From Pseudomonas laurylsulfatiphila (GTDB lineage: Bacteria; Pseudomonadota; Gammaproteobacteria; Pseudomonadales; Pseudomonadaceae), in assembly GCF_002934665.1 (NCBI RefSeq), contig NZ_NIRS01000008.1, positions 62,001-126,000 of the forward strand: 64,000 bases of DNA. The letters run 5' to 3'. Below, in pieces: positions 25,264 to 34,817 of the stretch (position 1 is its first letter; each line of letters begins with the position of its first letter). A program made the translations under genes and the position numbers. The notes below the pieces were generated by a model. It saw only the letters and a list, made by a program, of their open reading frames with translations, did no database searches and was not told the origin of the DNA.

Positions 25264-26364
25264 TTAACCTTTGAGCTGAGCCAGGGCGCGGTAGTCTGCC
25301 CCCAGCGTGGCCTGTAGAACCTCTTTCGGATAATCGTCGGTCACCACCGCTTCACCCATGTGGCGCAGCAGCACCAGGCGCAAACGACCGTCGATCACTT
25401 TTTTATCAATGGACATATGTTCGAGGAAATCGGCTTCTGTCATCTCTTCTGGCGGAATGACCGGCAGCCCTGCACGCTGGAACAGACGAATGCCGCGATC
25501 ACGTTCCTGCTCGCTGATCCAGCCCAGTCGCGCGGACATTTCCAGCGCCATCACGGTGCCAGCAGCCACCGCTTCTCCATGTAGCCAGACACCATAGCCC
25601 ATGTGGGTTTCGATGGCGTGGCCAAAAGTGTGGCCCAGGTTCAACGTGGCACGAACGCCCGTCTCTTTCTCATCGGCACCGACCACCGCGGCCTTGGCCG
25701 CGCAGGAGCGCTCGATGGCATAGGTCAGGGCTTGCTGGTCCAGGTTGCGCAGGCGGTCGACGTTGTCTTCGAGCCAGGTCAGGAACGGCTCATCACAGAT
25801 CAGCCCGTACTTGATCACTTCGGCCAGACCGGCGGACAGCTCGCGCGCCGGCAGGGTATTGAGGCTGGCGGTATCGATCAGCACCACGTTCGGCTGATAG
25901 AAGGCGCCGACCATGTTCTTGCCCAGCGGATGGTTGATCCCGGTCTTGCCGCCCACCGAGGAGTCGACCTGCGACAGCAGCGTGGTCGGAACCTGGATGA
26001 AATCGACGCCGCGCTGGTAGCAGGCAGCTGCAAAGCCGGCCATGTCACCGATCACACCGCCACCGAGGGCGATCACCGTGGTGCGGCGGTCATGCCGTGC
26101 GGTCAGCAGACCGTCGAAAATAAGTTGCAGGGTTTCCCAGGTCTTGAAGGCTTCACCGTCGGGCAGCACCACGGAAATCACCGAGAACTGCGCCAGGCTG
26201 CGGGTCAGTCGCTCGAGATAGAGCGGTGCAACAGTCTCGTTGGAGATGATCGCTACTTGCCGTCCGCGAATGTGCGGGGCCAGCAGCTCAGGCTGATCCA
26301 ACAAACCTTCGCCAATATGAATCGGGTAGCTGCGCTCGCCTAGATCGACCTTGAGTGTCTGCAT
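25264..26364 (-). CDS. aroB: 3-dehydroquinate synthase
   Basis: The 366-residue enzyme cyclises DAHP to 3-dehydroquinate, the second step of the shikimate pathway, using NAD+ and a metal ion. The NAD-binding G-G-G-V-I-G-D motif and the S-S-V-G-G-K-T-G-I-N active-site segment are present, as is the C-terminal His region with H-T-F-G-H-A-I-E. The ATG at 26364 follows a GGGGAC ribosome-binding site and gives the usual N terminus M-Q-T-L-K-V-D-L-G. It follows aroK by 150 bp and precedes the damX-like gene by 10 bp. Confidence 0.97.
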   Translation of the reverse strand: MQTLKVDLGERSYPIHIGEGLLDQPELLAPHIRGRQVAIISNETVAPLYLERLTRSLAQFSVISVVLPDGEAFKTWETLQLIFDGLLTARHDRRTTVIALGGGVIGDMAGFAAACYQRGVDFIQVPTTLLSQVDSSVGGKTGINHPLGKNMVGAFYQPNVVLIDTASLNTLPARELSAGLAEVIKYGLICDEPFLTWLEDNVDRLRNLDQQALTYAIERSCAAKAAVVGADEKETGVRATLNLGHTFGHAIETHMGYGVWLHGEAVAAGTVMALEMSARLGWISEQERDRGIRLFQRAGLPVIPPEEMTEADFLEHMSIDKKVIDGRLRLVLLRHMGEAVVTDDYPKEVLQATLGADYRALAQLKG

Positions 26365-26514
26365 GTGTCCCCACAGTGAAGATGAATCAGGCGTCCTGCC
26401 TTGAGTTAACGAATATCCACGGCATCTGCTGGTGTGACGCCGTTCGGTAGCCATCCGCCACAACCTTGAGCGGTCATGGCGAGACGCCGAGGATAGCGCA
26501 TTTCGCGCGGCGCT

Positions 26515-27033
26515 TTAACGGGGTGGCAACTGCTGCAGGCGCTCTAGAATGTCGAGTACGACCATTCGCGGCGGTCGCTCATCGGTTTCGACCACCAGGT
26601 CGGCAATTTCCCGGTAAAGCGGGTCGCGGATCGCCAACAGGTCCCGAAGGGTCTTGGCCGGATCGGCAGTACGCAACAATGGCCGATTGCGGTCACGGGC
26701 CGTGCGGCCAACCTGCTGCTCGACCGACGCATGCAGATAAACCACCCGCCCACCGGCATGCAGTGCCCGACGATTGGCTTCGCGCATGACCGCGCCCCCA
26801 CCTGTCGCCAGCACCACACCATCGTAATCGCACAGCTCGGCAATCATTGCCTGCTCGCGATCACGAAAGCCCGGTTCGCCTTCTTTATCGAAGATCCAAG
26901 GGATATTGGCGCCCGTGCGCAATTCAATTTCCTTATCGGAATCTTTGAATGGCAGGCGCAGCTCTTTGGCCAGCAACCGGCCGATGGTGCTTTTTCCAGC
27001 ACCCATCGGTCCTACAAGAATCAAATTTCGCAC
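26515..27033 (-). CDS. aroK: Shikimate kinase
   Basis: The 172-residue P-loop kinase phosphorylates shikimate with ATP. The Walker A motif G-P-M-G-A-G-K-S-T is at residues 8-16, the shikimate-binding D-S-D region at about 32-35, and the G-G-G-A segment at about 79-82. The start is only 5 bp after the pilQ stop, so it is the next gene of the pilMNOPQ operon, an arrangement also known in P. aeruginosa. Confidence 0.96.
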   Translation of the reverse strand: MRNLILVGPMGAGKSTIGRLLAKELRLPFKDSDKEIELRTGANIPWIFDKEGEPGFRDREQAMIAELCDYDGVVLATGGGAVMREANRRALHAGGRVVYLHASVEQQVGRTARDRNRPLLRTADPAKTLRDLLAIRDPLYREIADLVVETDERPPRMVVLDILERLQQLPPR

Positions 27034-27037
27034 AGAA

Positions 27038-29107
27038 TCAATGACTCACAGCAATCGCCTGATTATTCATGATACGCGGAGTGAGGAATACCAACAGCTC
27101 GGATTTTTTCTCCGAAACCACATCACGCCGGAAAAGGCGGCCAAGATACGGCACATCGCCAAGAAATGGCACCTTATCTACGACCTTGCTCTGAGTATTT
27201 GAGAAAACGCCGCCAATGACGATGGTCTCGCCATCGTTGACCAGGACCTTGGCGTTGACTTCGTTTTTCTTGATGGGTGGGACATCCTGGACCTTGTTCA
27301 GGTAGTCCGGCTCGTCCTTGGTCACCTTCACTTCCATGATGATCCGGTTGTCGGGCGTGATCTGCGGCGTCACCTCCAGCGACAGCGAGGCCTCCTTGAA
27401 CGACACCGAAGTCGCGCCACTGGAACTGGCCTCCTGATAGGGAATTTCGGTGCCTTTGAGGATTTTGGCGGTTTCCTTGTCGGACGTGACCACCTTGGGT
27501 TGCGAGACGATTTCCCCGTTGCCGGTTTTCTCCATGGCCGTCAGTTCCAGGTCCAGCAAGACGTTATCGGTGATGAACGCGATGCCGATTCCCGAGGTGT
27601 TGTTGGCTACGCCCATGTCGACGAACGGTGAGTTGGTGCTGGTACTGCCGGGCGTGCCGATGGTCGATGAGCCATTGAGCCCATTGCTGACACCGGAGGT
27701 GTTCCAGTTGCCCCTGTTCTGTATCGATCCGCCCCAGCGCACCCCGAGGCTTTTGTCATAGTCGACGTTGGCTTCGACAATGCGCGCCTCGATCATGACC
27801 TGACGCACAGGGATATCCAGCTGCGTGACAATCCTGCGCAGCTCATCAAGCCGGTCCTGGGTCTGGTAGGCAATGATGTTGTTGGTGCGCTCGTCGACGG
27901 TGATCGACCCCCGTTCGTCGGGTTTCGCTTCGGCACTGGTCACCGACTGGAAGAGCTTGGCGATGTCCGTCGCCTTGGCGTAATTCACCTGCAACAGTTC
28001 CCGGCGCAATGGCGCCAGATCGGCAATCTGCTTTTGTGATTCCAGTTCCTGACGCTCCCGGGCAGCAATTTCATCGGCCGGTGCAACAAGCAGGACATTA
28101 CCGACCCTGCGCTTGTCCAGCCCCTTGGTTTTCAGCACCAGATCCAGCGCCTGATCCCACGGCACGTTCTGCAGGCGCAACGTGATGCCACCCTGCACCG
28201 TGTCGCTGGCCACCAGATTGAGGTTGGTGAAATCGGCGATCAATTGCAGCACCGAACGCACATCAATGTCCTGGAAATTCAGCGAAAGCTTCTCGCCGCT
28301 GTAAGCCTGTAGCCCGGCATTGCGCTTTTGCGGGTCGTCGACCGTCGCCGGACGAACGCTGACCGTGAGCTTGCTGTCGGTCTGATAGGTCGAGTAATCG
28401 AACGTACCACCGGGCTCGATGCTGATGATGGCTCGATCGCCACTTGCGCTGGCATTGACGAACTGCACGGGCGTGGCGAAATCCTTCACATCCAGACGCA
28501 CGCGCAACGGCTCGGGCAATCGGGTTTTGGCAAACCCGACAATAATCTTGCCCTCGCGCTGTTGTATGTCGGGCGCAATCGATGGGTCCGACAAGTCGAT
28601 CACCACGTTGCCCTCGCCCTGTGTGCCTCGCTGAAAATCCACACCCCGAATGGCCTTGCCCGACGTCGCAGCGGCTCGCGCCTGAACCGGCATTGCCGGG
28701 GCCGCCGGCCTGGGCGTCGACGGCTTGACACCCTGCCCGACTACCACCAGCAAATTGTTGCCTTCAATTCGTGAGTCGTACGGGGCCGACTGAGCCAGGT
28801 TGATGATCAATCGCGTACGGTCCCCGGCCTCCACCACCGTTGCACTGCGGGCATTTCCACTGCCGAGATCGCGAGTCTTGCTGGCCAGTTGACTGGCGAC
28901 ACCCGGCAAATCCAGCGCAATCCGGGCCGGCGACTCCGTCATGTAACCCTGAGGCAACGGGGGCGGTGCATCGAACGACAACTTCAACTCGACCCGGTCC
29001 CCCGGCAGCGCAGCGACATCCAGCGCCTTGAGATTGGCCGCTTGTACCATCGGCGACAACAGCGCTATCCATAGCGAAAGGCCGAAGGCGGAGAAAATCC
29101 TGTTCAT
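27038..29107 (-). CDS. pilQ: Type IV pilus outer-membrane secretin
   Basis: The 689-residue protein forms the outer-membrane channel through which the type IV pilus passes. It has a signal peptide ending at V-Q-A (residue 23), AMIN peptidoglycan-binding domains in about residues 25-250, a secretin/TonB short N-terminal domain with N-F-Q-D-I-D-V-R-S-V-L near 277-290, a secretin N domain, and the C-terminal secretin core with V-P-F-L-G-D-V-P-Y-L-G-R-L-F. It is the last pil gene of the operon, 13 bp after pilP. Confidence 0.97.
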   Translation of the reverse strand: MNRIFSAFGLSLWIALLSPMVQAANLKALDVAALPGDRVELKLSFDAPPPLPQGYMTESPARIALDLPGVASQLASKTRDLGSGNARSATVVEAGDRTRLIINLAQSAPYDSRIEGNNLLVVVGQGVKPSTPRPAAPAMPVQARAAATSGKAIRGVDFQRGTQGEGNVVIDLSDPSIAPDIQQREGKIIVGFAKTRLPEPLRVRLDVKDFATPVQFVNASASGDRAIISIEPGGTFDYSTYQTDSKLTVSVRPATVDDPQKRNAGLQAYSGEKLSLNFQDIDVRSVLQLIADFTNLNLVASDTVQGGITLRLQNVPWDQALDLVLKTKGLDKRRVGNVLLVAPADEIAARERQELESQKQIADLAPLRRELLQVNYAKATDIAKLFQSVTSAEAKPDERGSITVDERTNNIIAYQTQDRLDELRRIVTQLDIPVRQVMIEARIVEANVDYDKSLGVRWGGSIQNRGNWNTSGVSNGLNGSSTIGTPGSTSTNSPFVDMGVANNTSGIGIAFITDNVLLDLELTAMEKTGNGEIVSQPKVVTSDKETAKILKGTEIPYQEASSSGATSVSFKEASLSLEVTPQITPDNRIIMEVKVTKDEPDYLNKVQDVPPIKKNEVNAKVLVNDGETIVIGGVFSNTQSKVVDKVPFLGDVPYLGRLFRRDVVSEKKSELLVFLTPRIMNNQAIAVSH

Positions 29108-29120
29108 TTTTCGGGTTCCA

Positions 29121-29648
29121 CTATGAGTGCTCTTTCAAAGGGATGGTCCGGGGACGTTCCAGCCACGCGCCCTGACCATCAGGGACAATTTCAACCACAT
29201 CGACTTGCGAACCACTGATCGCAACGATTCGTCCGTCGTTACGCCCCAGGTAATCACCGACCTTCAGGCGGTGCACGCCACCCGCCCCGCGCAACAGGGC
29301 AAAGGAGCCCGTCGCATTGGAAAGGGTGCCGACCATTTCAAACTGCTCGATGTTAAAACCTTCGAGGTATTGCCTGACCCGGTCAGGGTCGGGCTTGACG
29401 TTGCGCGAACCCTGCCGATGGGTCGCCAGATCAGTGCTGACCTGTGGTGAAAACGGACTGCGCAGATTCCCTGCTTCGTAGGTGAATGTCGGGTAAGACC
29501 GGAATACCGGCGTTGGTTCAATACTGCCTGGCCCGCGCAGGCGTATTTCGCTCAGGTAGGCGTCCAGATCGCTGTAGTCATCGCCTGCGCCACAACCGGA
29601 CAGAACAGACAGCAACAGCACCATCGGAAAACAACGCGCCGGGGTCAT
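29121..29648 (-). CDS. pilP: Type IV pilus alignment lipoprotein
   Basis: The 175-residue inner-membrane lipoprotein has a lipobox L-S-G-C with Cys19. Its disordered N-terminal part binds the PilN-PilO complex and its C-terminal beta domain (about residues 95-170) contacts the N0 domain of PilQ, linking inner and outer membrane parts of the pilus machine. The start overlaps the pilO stop by 4 bp. Confidence 0.95.
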   Translation of the reverse strand: MTPARCFPMVLLLSVLSGCGAGDDYSDLDAYLSEIRLRGPGSIEPTPVFRSYPTFTYEAGNLRSPFSPQVSTDLATHRQGSRNVKPDPDRVRQYLEGFNIEQFEMVGTLSNATGSFALLRGAGGVHRLKVGDYLGRNDGRIVAISGSQVDVVEIVPDGQGAWLERPRTIPLKEHS

Positions 29649-30268
29649 TGATGTCGCCCCATATCTTTGTAGCGGTAGGTCTTGGCGAGGATGCTCAAGC
29701 GCAGCTTCGGCGCACCCTGGGGACTGACGGGGGCAAGGTCGAAATCGTGCAAGGTGACGATTCGCGGCAACCCGGCCACACCACTGACGAAGGTGGCCAG
29801 GTCGTGGTAACCCCCGGTGACCGTGATCTGGATCGGCAACTCGATGTAGAACGGCTGGGCGACCTCCGGCAGCAGCTTGATCTCCTCGAACTCCAGGCCA
29901 CTGCCCAGACCTGTACGCGTGATGTCTTCCAGCAAGCCGGGCACTTCGGTGTCGCCGGGCAGTTGCCGCAACAGCACGCCGAAAGCGTTCTCCATTTCCT
30001 TCAACTGCTGGGTGTAGAGATCGAGATTCGCCGCCATGCGGGCTTTGCCGGCGAACTGTTCCTTGAGCGTCGACTCTTCCTCGCGCTTCAGATCGAGCTG
30101 GCTCTCGAGGTCGCGAGTGGAAAAGTTATAGCCCAAGGCCAGCACCACAAGCATGAGCAAACCGGCCACCAGACACTTGATCACCGGCGGCCAGGCCGCC
30201 ATGTTGCCGGTGTCCAGATCGTTGAAGTCGATCTTGCGCAGCCCTTCGAACCATTCGGACAGGCTCAT
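29645..30268 (-). CDS. pilO: Type IV pilus inner-membrane alignment protein
   Basis: The 207-residue bitopic protein has a short cytoplasmic part, one membrane helix (about residues 29-49, I-K-C-L-V-A-G-L-L-M-L-V-V-L-A), a coiled coil and a periplasmic ferredoxin-like domain that pairs with PilN. It is the partner of PilN, PilP and PilM in the alignment complex. It overlaps both neighbours by 4 bp. Confidence 0.95.
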   Translation of the reverse strand: MSLSEWFEGLRKIDFNDLDTGNMAAWPPVIKCLVAGLLMLVVLALGYNFSTRDLESQLDLKREEESTLKEQFAGKARMAANLDLYTQQLKEMENAFGVLLRQLPGDTEVPGLLEDITRTGLGSGLEFEEIKLLPEVAQPFYIELPIQITVTGGYHDLATFVSGVAGLPRIVTLHDFDLAPVSPQGAPKLRLSILAKTYRYKDMGRHQ

Positions 30269-30831
30269 TTGCCTCCCTCCGGTGCTGCGGGTTGAGACTG
30301 GCGAACGGTCAACTGGAAGACGTTGGCCTGCTCCACCTGACCGGCAGCTGCGGCCTTGACTTCGGTCAGGCTCGGCGCTTCGAACCAGTCTGATGCCTCG
30401 AGGTTGCGCATCAAGTCTGAAACACGGCTGTTGGATTGCGCGGCACCGGTGATGGACAAGGTCTTTCCGGTCATTCTCACTTCGGTGAAATACACGCCGT
30501 CAGGCAGTGCCCGCGCCAACTGGTCAAATATTCGCCCGCGGATATGACGGTTGTCTTGCAGGTCCTGGATGATGCGCATGCGCTCGACCAGTTGCTGGCG
30601 GCGCTCCTTGAGATCATTGATCTGCGTGATCCGCTCATCGACCACGGCGATTTGCCTGCCGATGTAATCGTTACGGGCGATTTGCCGGTCGATGGCACGG
30701 CTGATGGCCTGGTTGGCAACCAGCACCGCGCCCATCGTGCCCGCCATAGCGGCCACCAGCACCAGCAGGAAGCGTTTGCGGCGGACTTCACGCCGCTCCT
30801 CGCGCCAGGGTAAAAGGTTGATCCGTGCCAT
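30265..30831 (-). CDS. pilN: Type IV pilus inner-membrane alignment protein
   Basis: The 188-residue protein starts with the conserved cytoplasmic motif I-N-L-L-P-W-R-E, which binds in a groove of PilM. A membrane helix at about residues 22-45 is followed by a coiled coil and a periplasmic domain similar in fold to PilO. The start codon shares one base with the pilM stop. Confidence 0.96.
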   Translation of the reverse strand: MARINLLPWREERREVRRKRFLLVLVAAMAGTMGAVLVANQAISRAIDRQIARNDYIGRQIAVVDERITQINDLKERRQQLVERMRIIQDLQDNRHIRGRIFDQLARALPDGVYFTEVRMTGKTLSITGAAQSNSRVSDLMRNLEASDWFEAPSLTEVKAAAAGQVEQANVFQLTVRQSQPAAPEGGK

Positions 30832-31895
30832 CAGTCGAAGCTCCTGAGGGCAAGACCACAGGCGATCATCAACGCCGGGGCATCACTCGCCAGGGCAGCA
30901 CCATTGACCTTGCTGCCCAGCGTCATTGCTGAAAAAGGGTTCGCGATCAGGGTCGGCGTGCCCAATTGCTGCTCGATCAAACGGTCCAGCCCCGGGACCG
31001 AGGCGGTACCGCCGGCCAGCAGGATATGGTCGACAGCGCTGTACTGACCGGCGGCAAAGAAGAACTGCAGCGAGCGCGACACCTGCTGCACCAATGCCTC
31101 TTGAAATGGCTGCAAGACCTCACCGGCATAGTCATCCGGCAGGCCACCCTTCCTTTGCGCCAGACTCGCCTGCTCCAGCGTCAGGCCATAGCGGCGCTGG
31201 ATTTCCCCGGTCAACTGCCGACCGCCGAACAGTTGCTCACGGGTGTAGATAATCCGCCCGTTGCGCAGCACGCTCAGGGTGGTCATGGTGGCGCCAACAT
31301 CCACCACCGCGACTATCAAAGGCTCCTCGGAGACCGCAAGCCGACTGGCCAGCAACCCGAATGAGCGCTCCAGTGCATAGGCTTCGACATCGACTACGCG
31401 GGCGGTCAGCCCCGCCAGGGCCAGGGCGGCCTCGCGGACCTCGACGTTTTCCTTGCGGCAAGCCGCGAGCAGCACGTTGACGCGCTCCGGGTTGCGCGCG
31501 GAGGTGCCCTGGACTTCAAAGTCGATCGCGACTTCATCCAGGGGATAGGGAATGTATTGATCCGCCTCGATCTTCAGCTGGCTTTCCATCTCGTCTTCGC
31601 AAAGGCCGGCATCCATCTCGATGATCTTGGTGATCACCGCCGAGCCTGCCACAGCCACGGCCACACCCTTGAGGCCGGTTCTGGCCCTGGTCAGCGCGCG
31701 CGAAAGGGCCAGCCCCACGCCTTCGAGGTCAGCGATGTTCTTTTCGATCACCGCGCCGACCGGCAACGGCTCGACCGCATAAGCCTCGACCCGGAAGCGT
31801 TCGCCCTGACGGCTCAATTCCAGAAGCTTTACCGAGGTAGAGCTGATATCGATTCCCAGGAGCGAACTGGATTTTTTGTTGAAGAGTCCTGGCAC
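30831..31895 (-). CDS. pilM: Type IV pilus actin-like cytoplasmic protein
   Basis: The 354-residue FtsA/actin-fold protein has phosphate-binding loops L-G-I-D-I-S-S-T-S-V-K near the N terminus and V-V-D-V-G-A-T-M-T-T-L in the second half. It binds nucleotide and the PilN N terminus on the inner face of the membrane. The GTG at 31895 is preferred because AGGGA stands about 7 bases upstream and it gives 354 residues, the remembered length of P. aeruginosa PilM; an in-frame TTG two codons earlier is the other choice. First gene of the pilMNOPQ-aroKB-damX-like operon, divergent from mrcA. Confidence 0.95.
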   Translation of the reverse strand: MPGLFNKKSSSLLGIDISSTSVKLLELSRQGERFRVEAYAVEPLPVGAVIEKNIADLEGVGLALSRALTRARTGLKGVAVAVAGSAVITKIIEMDAGLCEDEMESQLKIEADQYIPYPLDEVAIDFEVQGTSARNPERVNVLLAACRKENVEVREAALALAGLTARVVDVEAYALERSFGLLASRLAVSEEPLIVAVVDVGATMTTLSVLRNGRIIYTREQLFGGRQLTGEIQRRYGLTLEQASLAQRKGGLPDDYAGEVLQPFQEALVQQVSRSLQFFFAAGQYSAVDHILLAGGTASVPGLDRLIEQQLGTPTLIANPFSAMTLGSKVNGAALASDAPALMIACGLALRSFD

Positions 31896-32108
31896 TACCA
31901 ATTCCCTATGACTTTCCGTGAGTTACGGACTCTGCAATGTCCATTGCGTTCAATCCGCCCGTCTTGACAGCAGCGCCAACCGCGCTCCCGATCAGAAAAA
32001 TGCTTATAATGCCCAGCGTTTTTTTCCGCATTTGCTCAAGCGCGGGTCGTTCTCATTTAGCCTGAACCCTGTTGCCCAATTCATTTTTGCCCTGGATATC
32101 CAAAAGCC

Positions 32109-34550
32109 TTGATTCGTCTGCTGAAATTTTTCGGTTGGTCCATCGTCGCGGTTTTCTGCGGACTCCTTCTGGGTCTGAGCGGGGCGTACCTCTACCTTAG
32201 TCCCGGGCTGCCGTCCGTGGAGGCGCTGAGAAGCATCCAGTTGCAGATTCCTTTGCGGGTCTACAGCAGCGATAACAAGTTGATTGCAGAGTTCGGCGAA
32301 ATGCGCCGCACACCGATCCGTTTCGCCGACATTCCCCCCAATTTCATTAATGCGTTACTAAGTGCTGAAGACGATAATTTCGCCAACCACTATGGCGTCG
32401 ATCCCAGCAGCCTGATGCGTGCCGCGACCCAACTGGTCAAAAGCGGACACATCCAGTCCGGCGGCAGCACGATCACCATGCAGGTGGCGAAGAACTTTTT
32501 CCTGACCAGCGAACGCAGCTTTTCGCGCAAGACCACCGAAATCCTCCTGGCCCTGCAGATCGAACGCCAGCTGACCAAGGACGAGATCCTCGAGCTGTAC
32601 GTCAACAAGATCTACCTGGGTAACCGTGCCTACGGCATCGAGGCGGCGGCGCAGGTCTATTACGGCAAATCGATCCGCGATGTCAGCCTGGCGCAGATGG
32701 CAATGATTGCCGGCCTGCCGAAGGCGCCGTCGCGCTTCAACCCGCTGGCCAACCCGGCGCGCAGCAAGGAGCGTCGCGACTGGATCCTGGGGCGCATGTA
32801 CAAGCTCGGCAAAATCACCGAGGCCGACTACACCGCCGCGATCAACGAGCCGCTGAACGCCAGCTATCACGTGCCGACTCCGGAAGTGAACGCGCCGTAC
32901 ATCGCCGAAATGGCCCGCGCCGAAATGGTCGGGCGCTATGGCAGCGACGCGTATACCGAAGGCTTCCGCGTCACCACCACGGTGCCGAGCGACCTCCAGG
33001 AACTGGCCAACACCGCAGTCCACGAAGGCCTGATGACCTACGATCAGCGCCACGGCTATCGCGGCCCCGAGTCGCGGCTTCCGGGCAAGACTCGTGAAGC
33101 CTGGGTAACCGAGCTGACCAAGCAACGCACCATCAGCGGCCTGGAACCGGCCATCGTGACCCAGGTCGACAAGAGCGGCCTGCAGGTGCTGACCCGCACC
33201 GGCCAGGAACACGTCAGCTGGGACACCATGAAGTGGGCCCGTCCGTTCCTGAACACCAACAGCATGGGCGCCAACCCGAAGCAGCCTTCGGACGTGGCCC
33301 AGGTCGGTGACCTGATTCGCGTGCAGCGTCAGCCGGACAACTCGCTGAAGTTCAGCCAGATCCCGCAGGCCCAGGGCGCGCTGGTGTCCCTGGACCCACA
33401 GAACGGTGCCATTCGCGCCCTGGTCGGCGGCTTCGCTTTCGAACAGAGCAACTACAACCGCGCACTGCAGGCCAAGCGCCAGCCGGGTTCGAGCTTTAAA
33501 CCATTCGTCTACGCCGCCGCACTGGATAACGGCTACACCGCCTCCAGCCTGGTGAACGATGCCCCGATCGTGTTCGTCGACGAGTACCTGGACAAAGTCT
33601 GGCGGCCGAAAAACGACACCAACACGTTCCTCGGCCCGATCCGCCTGCGTGAAGCGCTGTACAAGTCGCGCAACCTGGTGTCGATCCGTTTGCTGCAAGC
33701 AATGGGCGTTGGCAAGACCATCGACTACATCGCTCGCTTCGGCTTCAACAAACAGGACCTGCCACCCAACCTGTCCCTGGCGCTGGGCACCGCGACCCTG
33801 ACGCCAATGGAGATCGCCACCGGCTGGAGCACCTTCGCCAACGGCGGCTACAAGATCACCCCGTACATCATCGACAGGATTGAAAGCCGCAACGGCGACA
33901 CGCTGTTCGTCGCCAACCCGCCCAGCGTGCCTCAGGGCGGCGCTGCCAGCGATGGCATTGCCGCACCAGCGCCTCAAGCCTTCACGGTCAATGCAACGCC
34001 GGGCGAAGCCCCGGGCGCTGCGCCGACGCCACAAGCACCCGCCGTGGCCGAACGCATCGTTGACGGGCGCACCACGTACATCCTCAACAGCATGCTTGAG
34101 GACGTGATCAAGCTCGGCACCGGTCGCCGCGCACTAGCCCTGGGCCGCCCTGACATTGCCGGCAAGACCGGTACGACCAACGAATCCAAGGACGCCTGGT
34201 TTTCCGGTTACAACGCCGATTACGTGACCACCGTGTGGACCGGTTTCGACCAGCCGGAAAGCCTGGGCCGCAAGGAATTCGGAGGCACCGTCGCGCTGCC
34301 GATCTGGATGAACTACATGGGCGCCGCACTCAAAGGCAAGCCGCCGCATACGCAGCCGGAGCCGGAAGGCCTCCTCAGCCTGCGAGTCGATCCGGTCAGC
34401 GGCCGCGCGGCCAGCCCGGGCACGCCAGGCGCCTACTTCGAGCTGTTCAAGGCCGAAGATACGCCGCCGTCGGGCAACGAGCTCGGCAACGGCAATGCGC
34501 CGGGCAGTCCATTGCCAGCGGATGAAGCAGCGCCGATCGATTTGTTCTGA
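32109..34550 (+). CDS. mrcA: Penicillin-binding protein 1A, bifunctional peptidoglycan synthase
   Basis: The 813-residue class A PBP has an N-terminal membrane anchor (about 10-30), a glycosyltransferase domain with E-D-D-N-F-A-N-H-Y-G, G-G-S-T-I-T-M-Q and K-I-Y-L-G-N, an OB-like insertion, and a transpeptidase domain with S461-S-F-K464, S-R-N and K-T-G-T-T. It polymerises lipid II and cross-links peptidoglycan in the periplasm. The start is a TTG (M-I-R-L-L-K), matching the conserved N terminus, with only a weak ribosome-binding site. A TATAAT sequence at 32005-32010 is a possible -10 box but has no good -35 box at 17 bases. Confidence 0.96.
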   Translation: MIRLLKFFGWSIVAVFCGLLLGLSGAYLYLSPGLPSVEALRSIQLQIPLRVYSSDNKLIAEFGEMRRTPIRFADIPPNFINALLSAEDDNFANHYGVDPSSLMRAATQLVKSGHIQSGGSTITMQVAKNFFLTSERSFSRKTTEILLALQIERQLTKDEILELYVNKIYLGNRAYGIEAAAQVYYGKSIRDVSLAQMAMIAGLPKAPSRFNPLANPARSKERRDWILGRMYKLGKITEADYTAAINEPLNASYHVPTPEVNAPYIAEMARAEMVGRYGSDAYTEGFRVTTTVPSDLQELANTAVHEGLMTYDQRHGYRGPESRLPGKTREAWVTELTKQRTISGLEPAIVTQVDKSGLQVLTRTGQEHVSWDTMKWARPFLNTNSMGANPKQPSDVAQVGDLIRVQRQPDNSLKFSQIPQAQGALVSLDPQNGAIRALVGGFAFEQSNYNRALQAKRQPGSSFKPFVYAAALDNGYTASSLVNDAPIVFVDEYLDKVWRPKNDTNTFLGPIRLREALYKSRNLVSIRLLQAMGVGKTIDYIARFGFNKQDLPPNLSLALGTATLTPMEIATGWSTFANGGYKITPYIIDRIESRNGDTLFVANPPSVPQGGAASDGIAAPAPQAFTVNATPGEAPGAAPTPQAPAVAERIVDGRTTYILNSMLEDVIKLGTGRRALALGRPDIAGKTGTTNESKDAWFSGYNADYVTTVWTGFDQPESLGRKEFGGTVALPIWMNYMGAALKGKPPHTQPEPEGLLSLRVDPVSGRAASPGTPGAYFELFKAEDTPPSGNELGNGNAPGSPLPADEAAPIDLF

Positions 34551-34567
34551 TCACACTGGCAACACCC

Positions 34568-34605
34568 AAAAGCCCTGTCTTCGAGAGAAGTGCAGGGCTT
34601 TTTTT
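34568..34605 (+). terminator. Rho-independent terminator of mrcA
   Basis: A 10-bp stem A-A-A-A-G-C-C-C-T-G / C-A-G-G-G-C-T-T-T-T followed by a run of T, 17 bp after the mrcA stop. Confidence 0.88.
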
Positions 34606-34632
34606 GCCTGCAAGTTTTGCATTGATTCGCCC

Positions 34633-34734
34633 GGCCTCTTCGCGGGCAAGCCCGCTCCCACAGGGTCGTAGGTGTACATAAAACCTGTGTTCACCATCGC
34701 CCACTGTGGGAGCGGGCTTGCCCGCGAAGAGGCC
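34633..34734. repeat. REPIN with perfect 31-bp arms (GCGGGCAAGCCCGC type)
   Basis: The arms 34633-34663 and 34704-34734 are perfect inverted copies over 31 bp. It lies between the mrcA and maeB terminators, so it sits in probably untranscribed DNA. Confidence 0.92.
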
Positions 34735-34763
34735 CTGACAGACAACACAAAACCTTCAGGAAT

Positions 34764-34798
34764 AAAAAAGCCCCGACTCTCGCAAGCCGGGGCTTTTC
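34764..34798 (-). terminator. Rho-independent terminator of maeB
   Basis: On the minus strand a 10-bp stem (arms 34788-34797 and 34766-34775, core A-A-G-C-C-C-C-G / C-G-G-G-G-C-T-T) is followed by a T-run, 20 bp after the maeB stop. Confidence 0.85.
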
Positions 34799-34817
34799 GT
34801 TGAAGCATTACAACGGC

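Noticed and set aside
31964..31969. Perfect TTGACA box upstream of mrcA
   Set aside because: The only good -10 box (TATAAT, 32005-32010) is 35 bases away, and no -10 box is seen at 16-18 bases, so it was not called a promoter.
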